Origin: Mycobacterium lacus
GTDB lineage: Bacteria > Actinomycetota > Actinomycetes > Mycobacteriales > Mycobacteriaceae
Direction: 5' to 3'
DNA length: 64,000 bases
Assembly: GCF_010731535.1 (NCBI RefSeq)
Contig: NZ_AP022581.1
Location: forward strand, 3,295,952 to 3,359,951
Shown here: positions 57,901 to 64,000 of the stretch, in pieces
How the letters are laid out: the number at the start of each line of letters is the position of its first letter
Numbering within the stretch: position 1 is the first letter of the stretch
Notes under the pieces: model-generated
Told to the model about the DNA's origin: nothing
The model's input: the letters and a program-made list of their open reading frames with translations, nothing else
The model's database searches: none
Position numbers and translations under genes: made by a program

Positions 57901-58879
57901 CACACTGGGCCTGCGCCGCGTCGGTGTTGAGGAATCGTTCTTCGACCTCGGCGGAGACTCGCTGCTGGCGATGCGCGCCATCGCCGCCATCAACCGATCC
58001 CTCGGCGTCCAACTTGCCGTACATACCCTGTTCGACGCGCCAACCGTGCGACGCTTGGGCCAGCAGTTACGCAACCCCGTCACGTCGGTACAGGACGTGG
58101 TTCCCATCGAGATCCTGAAGCAGGGGACGGGCGTTCCACTGTTTTGCATCCATCCAGCCGGTGGGATTAGCTGGCAATATCAGGGTCTGAGTTCGTATTT
58201 GACCTGCCCGCTAATCGGGATTCAACAAGTCCCACGCGACGGGGAAGTCGCACCCAGATCAATTAGCTGCATGGCAACAAACTACGCGGACAGAATCCAG
58301 GCGATCGATCCCGCCGGACCGTATCGACTCCTCGGCTGGTCTTTTGGCGGAACCGTAGCTCACGAGCTGGCAATCGAACTTGTCGGACGCGGATCCGCGG
58401 TTGAGCGTCTTATCATCCTGGACGCTGGGCCCGCATTCAAGATCAAGAAAACGGACGAGCAACGGACGCGGGCCGCTATAGAGTTTGAAGTACTCAAAGG
58501 GGCCCTGCGGCTATACCACATCGACGTGCCGCCTGGGCTAAAGTCCCTCAGTTACCACGAAGTCGAGAGCCTCGTTCGTCAACAGAGCGGCGGCGCGGAG
58601 GTTATTCTTCCCACCAGCCAAGTCGTCGATTTAATTGTCGACAATGTAATCGCCAATCTGGAACTTTGCGACACGAATCGCGCGCCCGGCGTGTTTGACG
58701 GCGACATGACCATATTCTCCGCCGCGCAAAGTAATATCTGGGGTTCCTCGCTGACCGACATTTGGCGGCCCTATGTCGGTGGCGATATCAGCGCATACTC
58801 GGTCGACTGCAGCCATGAGGAGATGCTGACTTCTCGCGCGCTGAAAACATACGGAAGGCAACTCAAATATCTCTTGTGA
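54962..58879 (+). CDS. Single-module NRPS (C-A-PCP-TE), EntF-like
   Basis: 1305 residues. Condensation domain about 20-440 with [12 protein letters not shown] and active site HHIATDG. Adenylation domain about 460-960: [58 protein letters not shown] and NGKLD. Carrier protein [12 protein letters not shown], about 985-1050. Thioesterase from about 1070 with GWSFGG (Ser) and a late His in DCSHEEML. The layout equals EntF of enterobactin synthesis. By eye alignment with GrsA the specificity residues read D-Y-W-T-I-G-A-I-C, which I cannot assign. It probably joins an acyl or aryl group to an amino acid and releases the product. Such units are absent here in M. tuberculosis. Confidence 0.92.
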   Translation: MTSHVKRPARMGPLERENRTLPLTRGQLDIWLTHETGNCGATDWQLGYFLTIDGPVAPDVLEHAIRLVLEETEPVRAAFSEVDGHVVQWVVADPDFELLIYDLRDCHDPVGHAHELAESIRRTPIALAGGLLIKFALFQTRTNQFHLYGYWHHIATDGFGAMLIANRIAAIYSALISGAPVPPSFFGKLQDLVDYESAYEASDDYARDLTYWTGMLSTLDPAAQPDYRRVWDARAPDAPLTSELVRLDDAVVGRVHQLSRALGVRRSSVLTAACALLVHGWCARGSEVVLDLPVTRRVGPETMTIPGMLSGVVPLVLATPPNSTVADFCRHVDMRIREVLHHQRFPTSILERNYRGATQPANRVSINIVPSITVAPFGDAVASIRPSASAFGPRGSGLAFFRDNDKLLLTSVGTGDLVSRFRIDELGRLVEQVLAAITADPARVLSSIDLLGAAEHARLDGWGNRAVLTVPPTIAASIPAVWAAQVRRTPAAMALTCEGRSLTYRQLDRAANQLAHLLRGHGARPGTRVALLLPHRAEAIIAILAVLKTGAAYVPIDPMHPQARIEFVLTDAAPIAAITATDLRARLQGCDLPVIDVDDPAMDSQPSTALPEPAADDVAYLIYTSGTTGVPKGVAVTHLNVTELVAALGASLPSAGVWSHWHSYAFDYSVWEIWGALLDGGRLVVVPESVAHSPTDFHDLLVGEQLSVLTQTPSALAILEPRGLESVTLITGGEPCPSEVADRWAPGRVMINAYGPTETTICTAISAPLRAGSGVVPIGAPVAGAALFVLDDWLRAVPAGVVGELYVAGRGVAVGYVGRAGLTASRFVACPFGGAGTRMYRTGDLVRWLPDGQLEYAGRADDQVKIRGYRIELGEVTAALAKLDGVDQAAVIARQDHPGDKRLVGYITGTADPVKARALLTEQLPPYMVPTAIVVLETLPLTVNGKLDLRALPAPDYHGSDHHRAPATRVEEILAGIYARTLGLRRVGVEESFFDLGGDSLLAMRAIAAINRSLGVQLAVHTLFDAPTVRRLGQQLRNPVTSVQDVVPIEILKQGTGVPLFCIHPAGGISWQYQGLSSYLTCPLIGIQQVPRDGEVAPRSISCMATNYADRIQAIDPAGPYRLLGWSFGGTVAHELAIELVGRGSAVERLIILDAGPAFKIKKTDEQRTRAAIEFEVLKGALRLYHIDVPPGLKSLSYHEVESLVRQQSGGAEVILPTSQVVDLIVDNVIANLELCDTNRAPGVFDGDMTIFSAAQSNIWGSSLTDIWRPYVGGDISAYSVDCSHEEMLTSRALKTYGRQLKYLL

Positions 58880-58887
58880 GATACCCG

Positions 58888-58947
58888 CCGAGCAGACGCA
58901 AAAGCCCCCGAAATCCGTGGGATTCGGGGGCTTTTGCGTCTGCTCGC
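58888..58947. terminator. Second long hairpin of the GAGCAGACGC type
   Basis: A 25-bp stem (58888-58912 with 58923-58947) around a 10-base loop, with core GAGCAGACGCAAAAGCCCCCG. It lies 9 bp after the NRPS stop and 35 bp before the stop of the convergent acyl-AMP ligase gene. Same core as the palindrome at 51999-52060. Likely a bidirectional terminator. Confidence 0.85.
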
Positions 58948-58981
58948 AAACGGGAGGCGCCCCCAGCTCGCGAAAGGAAAG

Positions 58982-60616
58982 CTACGTAACGAGTGCCAGC
59001 GAGTTGGACCGCCGCAGCTTGCCCGACGGCGTCTTCGGGATAGTCCCGGGACCGAGAACCACGACGTTGCGTGGCCGCACGTCGACCTCTTTGAGTACCT
59101 CGTGGGCCACCTGGTGCTCGATGCGGCGCACCTCGGCGGGATCCTCGAAGGCGTTCGACTCGACGGCGACGGCGAACGTCTCGCGCGAGTGCCCGGCGTC
59201 GAGCCGGACCGCCACCGCGCACCCGGGCCGGACACCCTCGACCCGGCCTGCGGCCCGCTCGATGTCGGTCGGGTAGATGTTCCGGCCGGCCATGATGATG
59301 ACGTCCTTGACCCGACCACACACCACGACGTGACCGTTCTCCAGCCGGTAGCCAAGGTCACCGGTGTCATACCAGCCGTGCCGGTCCTGCGCCGGGATGA
59401 AGCCGCCCATCGTGAGATAGCCCGGGGAGACCGATTCGCCGCGCAATTCGATCACGCCGACACCCCGGGTCGGCAGCACGTTGCCGTCCTCGTCGACAAT
59501 GCGAGCCTCGATGCCCTGCAATAGCGGCCCCAGCGAGGCCAGGCGACGGGTGTTGCCCTTGGTGGCCGGCACCGCACGGCGCAGTGCGGCCAGCAGGTCG
59601 GCGTCCACCTCATCGACCACCAGGCCGGCGCCACACTGGGAGAACGACACCGCGAGCGTGATCTCGGCCATTCCGTAGGCCGGCAAGATCGCCTGCGGCT
59701 TGAGCCCGAACGGCGCGCCGGCCTCGCACAGGTCCTCGACGTCGGCCGGCTCGACGGGCTCGGCGCCGGACAGCGCGAAGCGCAACGTGGACAGGTCGAA
59801 CTGGCCGGGCTTGGCCTGCTTGCGCAGCCGCTTGGCGAACAGCGAATAGGCGAAGTTGGGGGCGGCCGTCATCGTCCCCTGGTACTTGTCGATCAGCTTG
59901 GCCCACAGCAGCGTGTCCCGCATGAAGTCCATCGGGGTGACCTTGACCAGCTCACCGCCGAAGTACATCGGCACGGTCAAGAAGCCGATCATCCCCATGT
60001 CGTGGAACAGCGGTAGCCAGCTGACCATCACGTCGGTGTCGGCGTTGTACTCGGCGCTGATGTACATCGCCTCGAGATTGGCGAACAGGTTGCGGTGGGT
60101 GATCTGGACAGCTTTGGGTGAACCTGTGGACCCAGACGTCAATTGCATCAACGCCAGGTCGTCCTCGTCGGCCCCGACCGGGTCGATCGGATCGGATGCC
60201 AGCAACTGCTCGACGGTCAGCACCTTGATGCCGCGCTCGGCCAGCACCGGAACGGCGGCCAGGAACGGATCGGAGACGACGACCGCCTTGGCCTCGATCA
60301 TGTCGACCACGGTGGTGGTGTCTTCGGCCCACGCCGCCAAGTCGGTGCGGGGGGTGGGCTGATGCAGCATGGTCAGACTGGCGCCGCGCATCCACAGACC
60401 TTGGGCGGTCGGAGCGATCTCGACGGGCGCGCCCGCCAGCACACCGACCGCGTCGCCGCGGCCTACGCCGACGGCCGCGAGCCCACCGGCTATCCGGCGC
60501 GCCCGCTGATGCACCTCGCCCCACGTGTGCCGGACCGGCATGTGCGGTTCACCGGTAACCATGCCCTTGGTGCTCTCGCGAGCATTGCGGAACATCTTGT
60601 CGGTAAACCTGCTCAC
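58982..60616 (-). CDS. pks16: Fatty-acyl-AMP ligase (pks16/FadD-like)
   Basis: 544 residues, equal to Rv1013. AMP-forming motifs: [22 protein letters not shown] (A3), [21 protein letters not shown] (FAAL type), [13 protein letters not shown] (A5), [32 protein letters not shown] (A8) and TPSGKLRRS (Lys). No carrier or ketosynthase domain, so the name pks16 is historical. It activates a fatty acid as acyl-adenylate, for transfer to a carrier protein or CoA. It faces the NRPS gene; FAAL proteins often load lipopeptide NRPSs, so a link is possible but not shown. Confidence 0.92.
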   Translation of the reverse strand: MSRFTDKMFRNARESTKGMVTGEPHMPVRHTWGEVHQRARRIAGGLAAVGVGRGDAVGVLAGAPVEIAPTAQGLWMRGASLTMLHQPTPRTDLAAWAEDTTTVVDMIEAKAVVVSDPFLAAVPVLAERGIKVLTVEQLLASDPIDPVGADEDDLALMQLTSGSTGSPKAVQITHRNLFANLEAMYISAEYNADTDVMVSWLPLFHDMGMIGFLTVPMYFGGELVKVTPMDFMRDTLLWAKLIDKYQGTMTAAPNFAYSLFAKRLRKQAKPGQFDLSTLRFALSGAEPVEPADVEDLCEAGAPFGLKPQAILPAYGMAEITLAVSFSQCGAGLVVDEVDADLLAALRRAVPATKGNTRRLASLGPLLQGIEARIVDEDGNVLPTRGVGVIELRGESVSPGYLTMGGFIPAQDRHGWYDTGDLGYRLENGHVVVCGRVKDVIIMAGRNIYPTDIERAAGRVEGVRPGCAVAVRLDAGHSRETFAVAVESNAFEDPAEVRRIEHQVAHEVLKEVDVRPRNVVVLGPGTIPKTPSGKLRRSNSLALVT

Positions 60617-60835
60617 AGCAACCTCCTCGGTTCCGGCCCCAAGGTCCGGACTTCATGTTCCGCTTGCTGGATGCCACTTCGCAGCAGGCGCGCGCAAACA
60701 TTTGGGGAGCGGTTAGGTCTCGGTTCGGTGATGGGTCCTGGACCCCTACACCGCGGATTATCTTAAGCAACTCTTAAGTAACTGCCAAACGCTCGCACGA
60801 TTTGAGGCAGATTTCACATTCCCGTCACACGTCAG

Positions 60836-61789
60836 TTATTGGGAGGTCGTCGGCGCCGGGATCACCCGGGCTCCGGGCACCGGTCCGGTGGCCACTCTAA
60901 CGGTGCGGCACACACCCGCCCCCGAGAGCTGCGCGCCGATGTCGAGCGCCGAGGCCGCCGACGCGCACAGGAAGGCACACGTCGGGCCCGAGCCGGACAC
61001 GACGCCCGCCAAAGCACCGGCTTGCACACCGGCGCGCAGCGCGCGCCGCAGCGCCGGATCCAGGCTCACCGCGGCCGGCTGCAATTCGTTGCCCAGCAGC
61101 GGCGCCAGCTGCTCCGGATCGCCGGCGGCCAGGGCGGCCAGCACCGGCCCGGGTTCGTCCAGCCGCGGGGGATCACCGACCTCCCGCAGCCGATCCAGCT
61201 CGGCGAACACCGCCGGCGTGGGCAGGCCGCTATCGGCAAACGCCAGCACCCAGTGGAAGGTGTTGCGCGACAACACGGTGGCCAGCTCCTCGCCGCGACC
61301 GGTCCCCAGCGCGGTGCCTCCGTGCAGGGCGAATGGCACGTCGCTGCCCAGCCGCGCGGCGAGCATGCGCAGGTCGCGGCGGGGCACGTTGAGTTCCCAC
61401 AGGGAGTTCATCGCGACCAGCACGGCGGCCGCATCCGCGCTGCCGCCCGCCATCCCACCGGCCACCGGAATGGATTTGTCGATCATGATCGACACGTCGG
61501 GTGCCCGGCCCACGTGGTCGGCCATCAGCTCGGCGGCCTGCCAGGCCAGGTTGCGCTCGTCGGTGGGCAACTGGTCGGCTCCCTCGCCGACGAGCTCGAG
61601 CGACAGCACATCGGCGTTGCGCACCGTCACCTCGTCGACCAGCGAGACGGCGTGAAACACCGTCGTCAGCTCGTGATAACCGTCGTCGCGGCGATCACCG
61701 ACCGCCAGGTAGAGGTTGACCTTTCCGGGAACCCGAACGGTGACCGACCCGGTGGGCACCCACAGCTCGGCGGTGTTGCCGTCAGACAT
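60836..61789 (-). CDS. ispE: 4-diphosphocytidyl-2-C-methyl-D-erythritol kinase
   Basis: 317 residues. GHMP-kinase fold: [24 protein letters not shown] (N-terminal catalytic Lys/Tyr region), [26 protein letters not shown] (ATP-binding glycine loop) and [14 protein letters not shown] (third GHMP motif). It phosphorylates CDP-ME in the MEP isoprenoid pathway. It lies 54 bp after ksgA on the same strand, as in the rpfB-ksgA-ispE operon of M. tuberculosis. Confidence 0.96.
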   Translation of the reverse strand: MSDGNTAELWVPTGSVTVRVPGKVNLYLAVGDRRDDGYHELTTVFHAVSLVDEVTVRNADVLSLELVGEGADQLPTDERNLAWQAAELMADHVGRAPDVSIMIDKSIPVAGGMAGGSADAAAVLVAMNSLWELNVPRRDLRMLAARLGSDVPFALHGGTALGTGRGEELATVLSRNTFHWVLAFADSGLPTPAVFAELDRLREVGDPPRLDEPGPVLAALAAGDPEQLAPLLGNELQPAAVSLDPALRRALRAGVQAGALAGVVSGSGPTCAFLCASAASALDIGAQLSGAGVCRTVRVATGPVPGARVIPAPTTSQ

Positions 61790-61843
61790 TGCCTGCCACC
61801 GCAGCAGACTATCGCCGCGACCGTCTCGAAACCCAGCCGGGCG

Positions 61844-63861
<2,018 letters not shown>

Positions 63862-63888
63862 CTAGGCAACACTTGACGACCCTCACAG

Positions 63889-63920
63889 CGGAAAATGACA
63901 AAATGGGCCATGCAGGCCCA
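63889..63920 (-). promoter_or_regulatory. rpfB leader with attenuator-like terminator
   Basis: On the minus strand TGGGCC (63920-63915), loop TGCAT, GGCCCA (63909-63904) is followed by TTTTGTCATTTT, a short stem plus U-tract typical of an intrinsic terminator. It lies about 85-115 bases before the rpfB ATG, inside the leader. In M. tuberculosis the rpfB-ksgA-ispE mRNA is known to be controlled by an RNA switch with early termination in the leader; this hairpin is the likely counterpart. An antiterminator partner was not identified by eye. Confidence 0.65.
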
Positions 63921-64000
63921 CCCGTTCGATCACAAGACGGTAACGAACCGGCCAACGTTCAGCAACTCCGGCGCGATACTGGTATAGGCGGTCGGTTCGC

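Overview
The window is a high-GC actinobacterial chromosome segment from a slow-growing mycobacterium. From about 22.3 kb to the right edge the gene order matches the M. tuberculosis Rv1009-Rv1040c interval read backwards: PE8-PPE15-esxJ-esxI, trcR-trcS, kdp, ppx2, ftsB, eno, lpqU, mazG, mfd, tetR, glmU, prsA, lpqT, rplY, pth, a fatty-acyl-AMP ligase (pks16), ispE, ksgA, rpfB. ESX-5-type PE/PPE/Esx genes point to the slow growers. Several departures from M. tuberculosis (a colinear kdpFABCDE cluster, a RES/Xre pair after mfd, arsC after prsA, an MbtH-NRPS pair after pth) point to a non-tuberculous species. The species cannot be named from this sequence alone.

Region 1 (1-22.2 kb) is an accessory island of damaged mobile and defence genes. 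From the left edge it holds a decayed 4-hydroxy-2-oxovalerate aldolase, a frameshifted IS110-type transposase, a MntA/HepT toxin-antitoxin pair whose toxin is broken, an AbiE-type operon (abiEi, frameshifted abiEii, a third gene), and a helicase / DUF1156 methylase / DUF499 ATPase cluster. That cluster matches the published Hma (helicase-methylase-ATPase) type of predicted phage-defence system. A VapBC pair sits inside it. Three copies of one roughly 1.55 kb IS3-family element sit in hepT, in the third abiE gene and in the methylase, each flanked by a 4-bp target duplication (imperfect for the first). The right rim has gene debris: a DUF6933 protein, a frameshifted Cys-rich protein and a C-terminal remnant of another gene. 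The helicase and ATPase genes share an identical 14-bp promoter-like motif.

Region 2 (22.3-36.0 kb) carries the PE/PPE/Esx export substrates, the TrcR/TrcS two-component system, and a complete high-affinity potassium system in one direction: a small membrane ORF, kdpF, kdpA, kdpB, kdpC, kdpD, kdpE, with overlaps or gaps of a few bases. KdpC has about 100 extra residues with four cysteines.

Region 3 (36.0-48.4 kb) is housekeeping on the minus strand: Ppx/GppA phosphatase, DUF501, FtsB, enolase, LpqU, MazG, Mfd, an inserted RES/Xre toxin-antitoxin pair, TetR and a hotdog protein. A plus-strand tRNA-Gln follows.

Region 4 (48.4-64 kb) has plus-strand glmU-prsA-arsC-lpqT, a minus-strand lipase, plus-strand rplY-pth and mbtH-NRPS, then minus-strand fatty-acyl-AMP ligase, ispE, ksgA and rpfB with an attenuator-like leader. 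Two long palindromes sharing the same core close the two convergent gene pairs.
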